NCBI RefSeq assembly: GCF_964199755.1
Contig: NC_133903.1
Location: 2,175,001-2,239,000 of the forward strand
Source: Larus michahellis
Taxonomy: Eukaryota > Chordata > Aves > Charadriiformes > Laridae
Length of the DNA: 64,000 nt
Reading direction: 5' to 3'
Below, one piece after another: positions 33,301 to 44,048 of the stretch (positions within the stretch are counted from its first letter, which is position 1; each line of letters begins with the position of its first letter). The translations under genes and the position numbers were made by a program. Under the pieces are notes generated by a model. That model ran no database searches, was not told the DNA's origin, and worked only from the letters and a program-made list of their open reading frames with translations.

Positions 33301-36276
33301 CCGAGCACAGATTTTTTTATTTTCTTCTCCCAGTGGCCAGACCCATCACGTACAATCCTTCAGCTCAGAGTACGGAAAAAAAAACCCCAAGGTTCTTTCA
33401 TTGAAAAATTGCAGTAAAATAATGATTTTTAAAAGTATTTTTCAGGAGTCTTTCTTCCCAAAGTAGATGTGCAACACACACTGATTTGACAGATAGCTGA
33501 AAAGAAATTAAGTACGAGTTATTTATATCAAAATGAGCAAAGTGAACACTTGAGATACTGATCGCGACCCTGTAGTGATCCTACAGAAACACCGATTTGC
33601 GGGATGGGAAGAAGTGGGTGTAATCCAATAAAACAATGCAATAATTATGAAAAATGGAAAGAGGTCAAAGTCGGAAAGCTTTTGATTTCTTTTTGCACTG
33701 TCGTTTGTCAAGGTGAGCAAAACCCATTAGCAAGGAGCAGCCTGAGTTTTAACACATCTGAGTCTTTAAAAATGTTAATGTTTAATCAGGTGTGCTCATG
33801 CTTTATATATCCCTGATAACAATGCACGGGCTGATAGGCATCTCTTGAGGTTGTAAATCAGTTGCAGAGCCTTGCAAGGCTCACAAGCACTTGGTGTTCA
33901 CTCTCAAGCTTTATTATGTTATCAGAACTTATTGACTGAATTATGGCCTTATAACAGCTCTTTCTCTGCATTATCCTACTGTTACTGTAGCATTATTAAC
34001 CTCTGTCCCATTAGAAGATTGTATGTCTTTCTCCAGAGGAGCACACAGAAGTTAGATGACTGTGGCTGTTTAATGTACAGGCTCATTTCCTAGGAGGAAG
34101 TCATTATTTCCCTGAGCTATGCCCACAAAGTCTGCTTCCCTGAAGATGGTGTCGGTCCTGGCTTGGGCTGGTAGAAAGCCAAAGAGACGTGAGCAGGGAG
34201 CAATGTTTTCTCCTGTGGGATGCCTCACCTGCAAGCCAACAACTCGGCTGTGGGCTGTGTTCAGGATTGCATACGGGAAGCCAAGCTACCCGAGGAAGAA
34301 ATGGAGGTGAGGATATCACATTAGTTTTATTTTAAAACTGCAACAATTCCCTCCCACTGGAGAACTCACCCGTCATTTCCCACAGGCCAGCATCAGTCCA
34401 GCAGGTTGTGCGTCCCTGGGCTCACTGCTTGAGAAAGGATTTCTCCCTGCATTATCACCAAGGACAACCTGAAGCTTTAAACAGTCTGCAAGCCCTTGAG
34501 AAGGTGCTCTTGCTGTCCATGGCAGTAGCCAGCTCCACTCCAACAGAGCAGTGGTGGCTGTATGTAAACACAAACAGTAACCTCCCTCCATCGGTACCCA
34601 ACTGTGCCCATGTAGGATTTTTTCCTCACTCTCAGTGTATTTTATAAAGTCTCAAGAGTCCCAGTAGCCACACCATTTGCTCAGCAGAGAGTCTGGCAGA
34701 ACAGGATATTCTTGAAAACATCTGAGAGAAGAGGGCCCGGACCGAGACCTTCATAGATGTGTGGCACATCCTGAGATGGACACCACCGTCCACTGCCCTC
34801 CTTCCTTTGCCCACCCTGCCTAGCCCTCTGCTGCGGAGCGTAATTCCCCCTTATGAAAAACTCCAGCCTTGCTAACAAACCTTGGAGACCAGGCAGACGT
34901 GCAGGCACCTTTTTCATGTCAATCTAGTTAGAGTTTATTGATTCCCCTTGCCTTCAGCTAATGTACTTTTATTATTATTAATAAATAATCATCATTTTTC
35001 CATCAGTGGAGCCTGCACCCGGGAGCCTCAGAGGATTCTAGCAAAAGTATTTTAAAACTAAAGATTTCTAAAGGGTTGAACAGCACTCCAGTAACCTGAC
35101 AGAATCTGCAACTGGGGAGCAAAATGTCCCCACCTGAGAATATGTGATAGAGCATCAAACTGGCTCCTTTCCCAAGAGCCACCATTTAAAACCGTGGCGG
35201 TTCATGATCACTTCTGCTTTGTCGCCCTCCCCCGAGGATGCAGAGGGTGCGGGTGGCTCCTGGGCAGCTTTGCCCGGGCAGGCGGGCTCCTGCAGGTCCC
35301 TGCCCTGGCACGGTGCATGACTCAGTGCACCGGGAGTGCCAAAGCTGCCACCACGCGCTCCTCCTGGCTGGCACCCCGGCAGCATCCCTCCTCCGTCCTC
35401 TGCCGGGCCAGCGGCACAGCCCGATCCTGGCTCCTCCCAGGTTACAAGGATCCAGCATCTTTTTCCCAATCTACAGAAGGGTTGCCTGGAGGGGACGGTT
35501 TCTCCTAGAGGATTGCATAAACAGTTGGGACAGCTGGTGAAGAGTCATCATCAAACTCAGAGACAGAGATGGACATCCAGGCACACAGTCCTTTGGACAG
35601 CAAACTGCAAAACAGTGGCTGAAGTGGTTTCAGGGGCATTTTGGGATTGCCAGTAGAGGAATTTTGGGACAAAGATCAATAACAGTGTCAGCAATGAAAG
35701 CACTGTGTTTCTCAAGGAGGTGATTTTACTGGGGTGGCAGGAAAGCAAAGAGAATCAGAGCTGTCACCTGTAAGTGGAGACCAACTCCCATCTGCAATCC
35801 TGAATTAGCCCATCTTCATGCCACCGCCGCTCCAACTCCTCCTTGGTCACCCTTGTCCTTCCTCAGGCCTTCCTTGCCAGCGGCACCCTGGGCCATGCAT
35901 TACTGTGGGCTTTCCCACCTGCGTCCTGCTTCCTCCATTGCATCACCAGTGTCCAGCTCAGCCCTGTGACCTGGCACCGTGACAGCAAGCCAGCACGGGT
36001 GGGTCCCGTCCCTTAACTCTGCCCCTGAAATCACACAGACCACAACGTGTCCATAACACAGATTTTCAATGGAAAACAAACACCTTGCCCCAGTGTTGTA
36101 GATGAAATAGGAGCTCCAGATTAAGGTAATCCATGTTTCAGAATAAAATAGAGTGCTTTATTTGGCAGGGAAAAAAATTACATCTGGTCTAAATGGAAGT
36201 AAACAAGACCTGAGAGTCTTTTTCTCTGTGTAAAGCCACTTCCCCAGCAGGTGTGTTCAGGCAGTGACAGAAGGGC
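30304..36276. other. Intergenic stretch between COX19 and the P450 cluster, no gene recognised
   Basis: About 6 kb, AT-rich from 30.4 to 35 kb, with a GC-rich island-like patch around 35.2-35.5 kb. Short ORFs (for example on plus at 31000-31257 and 32992-33246) show no family resemblance and no splice context that I can support. I see no repeat family that I can name. Confidence 0.55.
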
Positions 36277-36283
36277 TATAAAG
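36277..36283 (+). promoter_or_regulatory. TATA box of CYP2 gene A
   Basis: TATAAAG in the context gggctataaaggga, 45 bp before the start codon. A start site 25-30 bp downstream would leave a very short 5'UTR, as is usual for CYP2 genes. Confidence 0.6.
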
Positions 36284-36321
36284 GGACCCCAAGATGCTCA
36301 TACCCACACTTTGATTGAGAA

Positions 36322-36519
36322 ATGGCCGCACAGAGTTTGCTGCAGTACCTGGGCTCCAGCTCGCTGCTCTGGCTGGCAGCAGGGCTGGTCGCTCTGCTTT
36401 ACCTCCTGACCAGCTCAAAGAAGTCGGTTTGCAATTTGCCTCCTGGGCCGCGACCTCTTCCTCTGATCGGAAACTTGAACGTGGTGGACCTGAAAAAGCC
36501 GTTCCAGTCGCTGACAGAG
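36322..36519 (+). CDS. Gene A exon 1
   Basis: 66 codons from [16 protein letters not shown] to FQSLTE, containing the signal-anchor helix and proline hinge. G at -3 and G at +4 make a good start context. The donor is gtaggg, phase 0. Confidence 0.93.
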
Positions 36520-39500
36520 GTAGGGCCTGAGCGAGCGGGCGGGAGGAAAACGTGCAATTCCTGAAGCGAGAAATGCAAGTAAGGAAATGGGGATGCGGTT
36601 GTGTTTGCGTTGTGTGGAGGGCAGACATGGGATATTTGGCGCATGGGCAGGCTGGCAGAGTGACCTCACCTTCAGAGGTATGCACACACATACATGAATA
36701 TATATATAGATAGATATAATACATACATTCCTTCCTTTATACACACACAAGTGTAGACCCCCACCATGTGCAGTCAGCTCCATATTGTTGGTATTTCGAG
36801 CCCCTCAGAGGCTGGAGGTGGAAGACTCGAGTTGGGCCAGTCTGCTGACAGACCGGGACTATTTGCCATCAAGAGATGGCTCACAGACAGACCTCTGCCA
36901 CTGAAGGCAGGCAGGCAGGCAGGCAGGGAGGAAGGAAGGGAGGAAGGAAGGGTCGGTATCATCCCCACAGCAGAGGAAACGGGGTCATACATACATTTCT
37001 TTCCAAAGCCAATTCTATCCCTGCAATGCAAAGCTCAACTCTGCCTCCCCAACCCTTCCCCTGCACACAGACTGGCCAGGGTTATTTAAGACTTGACGCG
37101 TGGCTTGTATAAGTCTAAGTAAACAAATTGCTTTTTCTTATGCAGCTCCATGGCTACTTTTATTTCTAAAAGAGAAAAAAAGAAGACTTAAATATTATAA
37201 AGCCAGGTGGAATGTTTGTTTCAGAGAGCGTCTGCTGTGTTCCCACAGGGGGTTGGGGGCAAGCCAATGTGAATTCCGATTTCTTTTGGTTGCTGTAGAG
37301 ACGGCTGAGGTGCCGTGAGTGGTGAGTGACCTGTCACACACCCTGTGTCTGGGCTTACCGGACACTACGACGAGGGAAACCCAGTCCCCAGTGAGCTCCC
37401 TCAGCTCCCCTGAGAGGGCAGGGCAGGCACCAAAATTCTCCAGTTAGTCATAGAAGAAAAGGCACTCTGGGCTGCCAAAGCACAGAATTCCTGTGGCAGT
37501 CACACAGAGTTCATCTGCCTTGATTTATGGTGCAGAGGATTGTGCAGAGCACCGTTCTGATGGGCTTCTGGTCCCGAGCTCCCGGTCCCGAGCTCCCATC
37601 TCATCATGGGTACGTTTGAGGGGGCCGGTGTGGAAAAGCAACTACTTTTGGCGGTACCAGGGGGGTTTATGATACGAACACCACGCAGAGGCACCAGACT
37701 CCTTTCCTATAATCTGCCAAGCAGCTTTCTCTAGGCTTTCAGACCTGCCACATCCAATCCTTGTGTTGCTGAGAAAAAGCAGGGTTGATGCCAAGAAGTA
37801 CTAACGCAAAGAAATGGCCAAGGGAAGGCTGGGAGGCGGCTGTGATTCCCTGCCCCGGCTCTGTGAGCTGTCGGGGATGAAAGAACCAGTGTTAATGTTA
37901 TCTCCCAAGCCGTCAAACCACCATTTGATGAAAACAAATTCAATTTGCCTGGTGTAATAACAGGAGCTGCTTCTAATCTGAAATTCAATTTTCGGTATGT
38001 ATCTAATGCATAGCAAATGGTAACCCAGGCGCATCGGAAACAAGAAGACATTTGGAGCGGATGGCTTGCAGTGTGTTTAAACGAAGTCTGAAATACCAAG
38101 TGAATGATTAGATTGTCAAAGCCACCCTTCTGTGTAACAGATGATTCATATTTAATTTTCTGTAAAAGCCTAGAGCTCATGTGGCATTATCTACAAGAAT
38201 ACACTTCCTAGTAGGATTCAAGTTTCTGGTGGCCAACAAATAATTTTGCGATGACTGCAACACTACCCACCTTGCCGTAATTAGAGACAAGTGCTGTCCT
38301 GAAAGAAAGAGTTATTGTCTATGCTTTGTTTTTGTAGTGTTTGTGGCTTCAGCCTCAAAGACATGCACGCCCGCTTGCCTCGGGTCAACGGCATTAAAAT
38401 AAACAGGCCTGCCTGCTACGGCATTTTCTAACCAGGCTCCGAAGGGCAGGATCGCTACGCTGGCCTGTTGCTGCAGAGCACCACAGGAATGCAATGGCGT
38501 TTTATTGACTTCTCCGATAGGAACAGCGATAGCAGACACCTTGTTGTGCAAACAGGGCGCAAGCAGAGATGCTGGCAATTGATAGCTGTTGCTCATTAGT
38601 TGCATTACAGCAGCACCTGGAGACTTCAGGCAGGGCTGGGAGGCTCCTTTGGGGCTAGGAACCACCTAGGGTGGCTAGTGCTAGCGTTAGGGTCCAGATC
38701 TGGTTTTGAATCAACATTATTTATTCACCTTGACAGCTCTCCAAGGTACACGGCAATGTCTTCACTGTGTATTTTGGACCCAGGAGAGCTGTGGTACTGG
38801 CTGGATACGAAACCATCAAGGATGCCCTTTTAAATCATGCTGAAGAATTTGGAGAGAGGGCAGAAATACCCATATTTAGGAAAATGACAGAAGGAAATGG
38901 TAAGCGACCTTTGGGTTGGTTAGTTTTTGTACTTTGTCTATGTTCGTGATATTCTTCAAGCAGAACGTATCATCCTCTTACAGGTCGCTTTTTGTTTATA
39001 CGACTGTGTATCAAGCAGCTTTGGTACCAGCGTGTAAGAGGCCTTACAAACGCTCATTAACCACAGGTAACATAAGGACGTTACACCTTTATTTTAGGCA
39101 TAGCATTCAGCCACGGAGAGCTATGGAAAACTATGAGAAGATTCACTTTGTCCACACTGCGAGATTTCGGAATGGGAAAGAGAACCATTGAGATCCGAAT
39201 CCTGGAGGAAGTAAATTCCCTCATCAAATATTTTGAATCCTATCACGGTGAGTGCCAAGACTTTCATCCAGAGACAGAGAACATGTCTAGCAGAACAATA
39301 AAGCTTAATGAAAGTTTAACTCTGAGCAAATGGTTAAAGTTCAGCGTACGCTGAGGTAGGTTATTAAACCGAGGCCTTAAAACATTGAAAGTCCCTGCTC
39401 TGCATTCTGAGCGGTGAATGACTTTTTCCTTTGGGAGCCGAGGACTACATTTCCATAGGAAACCAGACTGAAACGAGCATAATCACATCACATTTGTTTT

Positions 39501-42500
39501 CACTGCTTGAAATACAGGGAAACCATTTGATACAAAGATGATACTCAACAATGCTGTATCCAATGTCATCTGCTCTATATTGTTTGGCGAGAGGTTTGAA
39601 TATGATGATCCTGCGTTTCTAACTTTGTTGAAGCTGATAAATGAAAATACTAAGCTGTTGGGCTCCCCTATGGTGCTGGTAAGAGCTTGATTTTATGTTT
39701 TAGCTTTTAGTTTTTTGGGGGGATACCCGGTTGCCCATGTTTGTCCTGCTGGCCTCCCACATCTTGCTTCTTGAGAACACGAACACCATCAGGCAGCCTG
39801 TACAGAACACATCTGCGGTGCTGCATCCGCAACACACGGATTCCCAGGCCCCTGCGCTTAGTCTGTGAAGCTCATTACTAAACGAAAAAAAGACCCAAAG
39901 TCTTCACAGAAGGAACTATTTTACCCTCTTTGAAGAGCAGAAGCACAATACATCTCTCATATCAGAGATCTGCCCTGAAATGCCATCTCAAGTCTCCCTC
40001 CTTGTATTACACCGTCAGTAACTGTCTTAGTTCTGCCTCCCCTAGAACCAGGTTTGGCAAACTTTTATTTTGGGCACTGAAACTCAATCTTAGCAAACTA
40101 ACACCTGATATAAGCCTGTTCCTCCTGACACAAAGCTTCTGCTTTGAACGCCGGTGGAGTCGTTTCTGAGCCGCGCTGAGGGCTGCGGCTGGCTGTAGCT
40201 CCAGACCAGCCAAGACCCAAAAGCACCGAGTCAGGTCAGAGTTACACACCGCGTACAGGCACTCTCGGGGACGAGTGACCCCCTAACAGCTAACGTCGGG
40301 TGTTTGTTTGATTGTCTGGCAGGGCAGCTAGCAGTCTCCTTGAAGATGTGCACCCCTCTCATGGGATGACGGGGCTGAGACCCCTTCTTTCTCCATGCGA
40401 CATAGTGCCACGCTGTGCTCAGCCCAGCTCCGAGGAGCAGTGTAGTTGGGTTAGCTCGGTGCTGTGCCTGAGCTAATTGGCTTGGAAAGCACCGTGTTGT
40501 CACGGCAATATTGTCTGTTCAAGTCCCTTCTGCTGCCATAGGATGTGACACACCTCGGGGCTTTCCTGGAATAAGTACAATGCTCACAATAAATACAATT
40601 TCCCTGGAATAAGTACAGATGTGAGCATCTCTCACATCTGAAACCCTCTGTCCCACCACTTACACAGCCGGAAGCCCTGATTAAGCTGATGAGTCTCCCA
40701 AAAGCCATGGCAAGGACACACGCAGGGGTATAATGGGGAGAACACTACTTCTGGGACAGTTCATAGCCGCTTGGACTGTACAAGCAAATGTGGGAGAATT
40801 GCAGCCTGAAATGTCAGGGCATGGGACAAGGGACCAGCAGCGTGATTTGAGATACCAGTAAGTGTTCAAAATGCCAGTTAACAGTAAGACTTCTCTTGCT
40901 CCACAGCTATATAATTTCTACCCATCCCTTGGATTTCTCTCTGGAGCTTCCAAGACTGTGCTACAAAACGTCAGTGAACTGAACGCTTTTCTCCAGAAGC
41001 TCTTCCAGGAACACAAAGAAGAGTTTAATGAAAATAACTTAACAGGCTTCGTTGATGCCTTTCTGATGAAGCAACAACAGGTACTTTAAAGCTAAGTCTC
41101 CGAGTCTTTCTGTTCCCTTAGCTCTGACTAATATTAGGACTGACCATCTGCCAGGGAATTGGGGTGAGTGGAAACAGAACCGCAGTGAGCAGAATATATC
41201 GAAGCTCATACTCACGGGGAGCTGAGCTGTACTCGCTTCATCGCTCCACTGAAACTGCTGGTTAAAGGGGTCTAGTTGTCAAGGTGTCCCACGTGGGCGA
41301 AATAGGTTACCACTCGGCACACATAAGGAGGCGATCATCCCAAACTTGCCTGCAACAACATTACAGTGATAAACTTCATTGCAGTAACTAAATTCCAACT
41401 AACCTGGTATCTGGACATGGGGGTTGCACATATGCTTGGGGCCAGACGAATTCCATGCAGCATAGGCTTTAATGCTAAAATACTAAACGTGTAGTTTTAC
41501 AGAGCGTATAAAGTCACAAAAAGCTAAAATGCAGATAAAAATGGTGGCAACAGAGTCACACATTGGTATCACTTTCTGGAGAACTTATGGCCATTATCTG
41601 TATGTTTTGAAGGAGTCAAAGAAACCCCACACTATGTTCAACAACAAAAGCCTGTTGTTTTCAACTCTGGACCTCTTTGCTGCTGGGTCTGAGACTACTT
41701 CTACGACTGTGCGCTGGGGTCTTCTTCTGATGATGAAATACCCAGAAATTCAAAGTAAGGCTGAGAAGCCCTCTCGTACAATATACTGTCGCATGCTTAA
41801 GGCTTTGGTTGTGGAAGGGAGTGGAACTCATTCAGTGCTGTCTAGAGTAATTATTCTGAGTACTCTGAGAGAGATAACAACCAACCGTTGACTTCACAAA
41901 GGAATTTTATTCAGCTGGATTGCAATAAACCAGCCCAGCCAAGTGGGAGAGGCTAAGGGCCAGTCGGCAGTTACAGTAAAGCTCCCCATCGTTATTCTCC
42001 TGCAGGCTATGGGCTTACGTCACTAAAGGTCTCCTCAGGAGCTGATTCTGATCTGGTTTCTGTTGAAGGCTGTGGGGTAACGAAGGTGTGTGATCAGAAC
42101 CAGCTGCGGGGTTCACTGTAGTGACTCCATCCAAGCTCCCTGGGCTCAACAACAAACCCAAAAGAACCATGCCATCCCCTGACTTACCCACTTCTGCTCG
42201 TCCCAAATACCCCCCCAAGTTTTCCCTTTTCTTCATCTTGGCCGAACTGCAGGCCATTTCAGTTGCAAGATAAGAGGGTTATCAGCTTCTTAATCCTTTC
42301 CTCCCTCCAAGGAAAGATTCAGGAAGAAATGAACCACGTCATTGAACCAGGAAAACTGCCTAAGTTGGAGGACCGGAAAAAAATGCCTTACACAGATGCA
42401 GTGATACATGAAATACAAAGGTTTGCCAATATCGTCCCAATGGGTGTATCACGATCAACTCCTACCGACGTGAATTTCCATGGCTATTTGATTCCTAAGG

Positions 42501-44048
42501 TGAGCTTTGAGGCTAGCAGTTTACACTGCACGGATTACTTACAGTTTTATTTAAAGCAGACAAGAAGAAAAATATAAAAATCTAAAGACACGGTGACGCG
42601 TGGTTTAATCTACAATGTGATCCTTTGTCTTGGATCCAGGGTAGCTGTTACAAACATGCACTGGACTCTGCTCTGTTAATGCTATTTGAATCCAGAATAA
42701 CTAGACAGTTTAATTAAATCACACTGGTTTTAATCTCTTATGCCAAATGTGGAATCTCTACTTCAGCTTCTTTCTTGAAAGATCTGACTCCGTAAAAAGG
42801 GAGCTTTTTGTGGTCCAAAAAGAGAGCAGCACCTCCTGATAAGAGGCAGGGCCACAGTGGGGCAGGGAAGCACCCCCAGTTCTGTGTGCCATGGCTCAGT
42901 CTTATTTGCCTCTTCACATTAGAAAAAAGAAAGCAGCCCGGCTCGACTGGGAAAGTGATCTGCTCTAAAGAGCTACCGTGAGTTTCTTTGATCCCTCCCA
43001 GGGTACAGAGATTATTCCGCTGCTGACCTCCGCTCTAAATGACGAGTTGCACTGGAAAACCCCGGATCAGTTCAACCCTTCCCACTTCCTGGATGCCGAC
43101 GGGAACTTCATTAGGAGAGAGGCATTTATTCCATTCTCCATAGGTGAGCGGGGTAATGTGTGCACCACATTAGGCTTAGGCTAGCGGCACCTAGAATCAT
43201 AGACTCATAGAATGTGGTGGGTTGGAAGGGACCTCTAAAGGCCATCTAGTCCACCCCCCCTGCAGTCAGCAGGGACATCTTCAACTAGATCAGGTTGCTC
43301 AGAGCCTCATCCAGCCTGGCCTGGAATGTCTCCAGGGATGGGGCCTCCCCCACCTCTCTGGGCGACCTGGGCCAGTGTCTCACCACCCTCAGTGTAAAGA
43401 ACTTCTTCCTAATGTCTCATCTAATGTCTCATCCTAATGTCTCATCTCATCTAAACCTGCCCTGCTCTAGTTTAAACCATTGCCCCTCGTCCTATCGCTC
43501 CATGCCCTTGTGAACAGTTCCCACTGATTCCAGGGAAGTATGAAAGCCGGGGACACAGAACACGGGATAAGGGATTTCTGGTCATTTGTCTTGTCCACCA
43601 TTGCTGTAGGTAACCACCTCTTCCTTGGAAGATCTGGGAGACACCGATTCAGCCGCAATCACTAAATGGTCTCACATACCTACAGGCTTCTGTGTGGTCT
43701 GAAACCGAGTCAGCAGCACCTCTAATATGCAGAGAGAAGGAAGGAAAAACGTCCTACCTCAGCAGCCTGCTCTTATGGACTGTACCTCCAGTTTAGGTCT
43801 CAGGCATCAACACTAACAGTTACGGTGCTGATCATTTACTTCTCTCCCTGTTGTTTTCAGGACGAAGAGCTTGCGTTGGAGAAGGACTGGCCAAAATGGA
43901 GCTGTTCCTCTTCTTTGCGGGCTTGCTCCGCAAATTTGTTTTCCAGCCACCTCCAGGAGTGGATAAGTCAGACCTAGATCTCACCGCCGATGTCGGCTTC
44001 ACCTTGAACCCCATGCCTCACCTGGTTTGTGCTGTGCCCTATGAATGA
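36322..44048 (+). CDS. CYP2-family cytochrome P450, gene A (CYP2W/CYP2K-like)
   Basis: Microsomal haem monooxygenase using NADPH-P450 reductase; substrate unknown. Nine exons (36322-36519, 38737-38899, 39098-39247, 39518-39678, 40907-41080, 41613-41754, 42312-42499, 43002-43143, 43861-44048) give 1506 nt, 501 residues, with the standard CYP2 exon sizes and phases. Seen in order: N-terminal membrane anchor (residues 13-30), proline hinge PPGPRPLP (40-47), WxxxR of helix C (WKTMR), helix I AAGSETT (305-311), ExxR as EIQR (363-366) and haem motif FSIGRRACVG with Cys444. No stop or frame break. The K-helix region reads [12 protein letters not shown], unlike CYP2W1 and closer to the style of fish CYP2K proteins. 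It could be what is called CYP2W2 or a CYP2K-like gene in birds; I leave the symbol empty. It is in tandem with gene B. Confidence 0.93.
36676..36722. repeat. CA/TA/GATA microsatellite
   Basis: A short mix of (CA)n, (TA)n and (GATA)n in gene A intron 1, including atatatatatagatagatat. Confidence 0.8.
36905..36951. repeat. (GCAG)n(GGAA)n microsatellite
   Basis: About five GCAG units followed by GGAA/GGGA units in gene A intron 1. The tract is pure purine in its second half. Confidence 0.85.
38737..38899 (+). CDS. Gene A exon 2
   Basis: 163 nt, the standard CYP2 exon 2 size. It reads [17 protein letters not shown]...IFRKMTEGN and ends in phase 1. The acceptor is ttgacag and the donor gtaagc. 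Confidence 0.94.
39098..39247 (+). CDS. Gene A exon 3
   Basis: 150 nt, helix C region: (G)[18 protein letters not shown] then [13 protein letters not shown]. The WxxxR haem-propionate motif is present. The acceptor is attttag and the donor gtgagt. Confidence 0.94.
39518..39678 (+). CDS. Gene A exon 4
   Basis: 161 nt: (G)[17 protein letters not shown], then [15 protein letters not shown] and ending GSPMVL. It is one codon longer than gene B and human CYP2W1 here, and the N-I-T sequon of CYP2W1 is absent (SNVI instead). Confidence 0.94.
40616..40640. repeat. Perfect 10-bp inverted repeat in gene A intron 4
   Basis: cagatgtgag and ctcacatctg are exact reverse complements around a 5-nt loop (catct). 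It lies beside a local duplication of ctggaataagtaca at about 40567 and 40604. Confidence 0.85.
40907..41080 (+). CDS. Gene A exon 5
   Basis: 174 nt, phase 0: [18 protein letters not shown] ... [11 protein letters not shown]. The acceptor is ctccacag and the donor gtactt. Confidence 0.94.
41613..41754 (+). CDS. Gene A exon 6 (helix I)
   Basis: 142 nt: [16 protein letters not shown] ... [15 protein letters not shown] ... MMKYPEIQ. It contains the oxygen-activation motif AGSETT. The acceptor is tgttttgaag and the donor gtaagg. Confidence 0.94.
42312..42499 (+). CDS. Gene A exon 7 (helix K)
   Basis: 188 nt: [20 protein letters not shown] ... [13 protein letters not shown] ... FHGYLIPK. It holds the ExxR motif. 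The acceptor is ccctccaag and the donor gtgagc. Confidence 0.94.
43002..43143 (+). CDS. Gene A exon 8
   Basis: 142 nt: [18 protein letters not shown] ... [16 protein letters not shown] ... AFIPFSI plus the first base of the haem-loop Gly. The donor gtgagc is only about 50 bp from a CR1 copy. Confidence 0.94.
43192..43523 (-). mobile_element. CR1 LINE, 3' fragment in gene A intron 8
   Basis: On plus it starts with the 3' tail tagaatcatagactcataga, then gggttggaagggacctcta and tctccagggatggggcctcc, ending near cttgtgaacagt. It is therefore sense on minus, antisense to gene A. The block ctaatgtctcat is locally repeated at about 43408-43445. The wording of the tail block (acctctaaaggccatctagt) differs from the other three copies, suggesting a different CR1 subfamily. 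Confidence 0.9.
43861..44048 (+). CDS. Gene A exon 9 (haem-binding loop, stop)
   Basis: 188 nt: (G)[18 protein letters not shown] ... LVCAVPYE then TGA. Cys444 is the haem thiolate ligand. The acceptor is ttgttttcag. No clear AATAAA is seen in the following kilobase. Confidence 0.94.
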
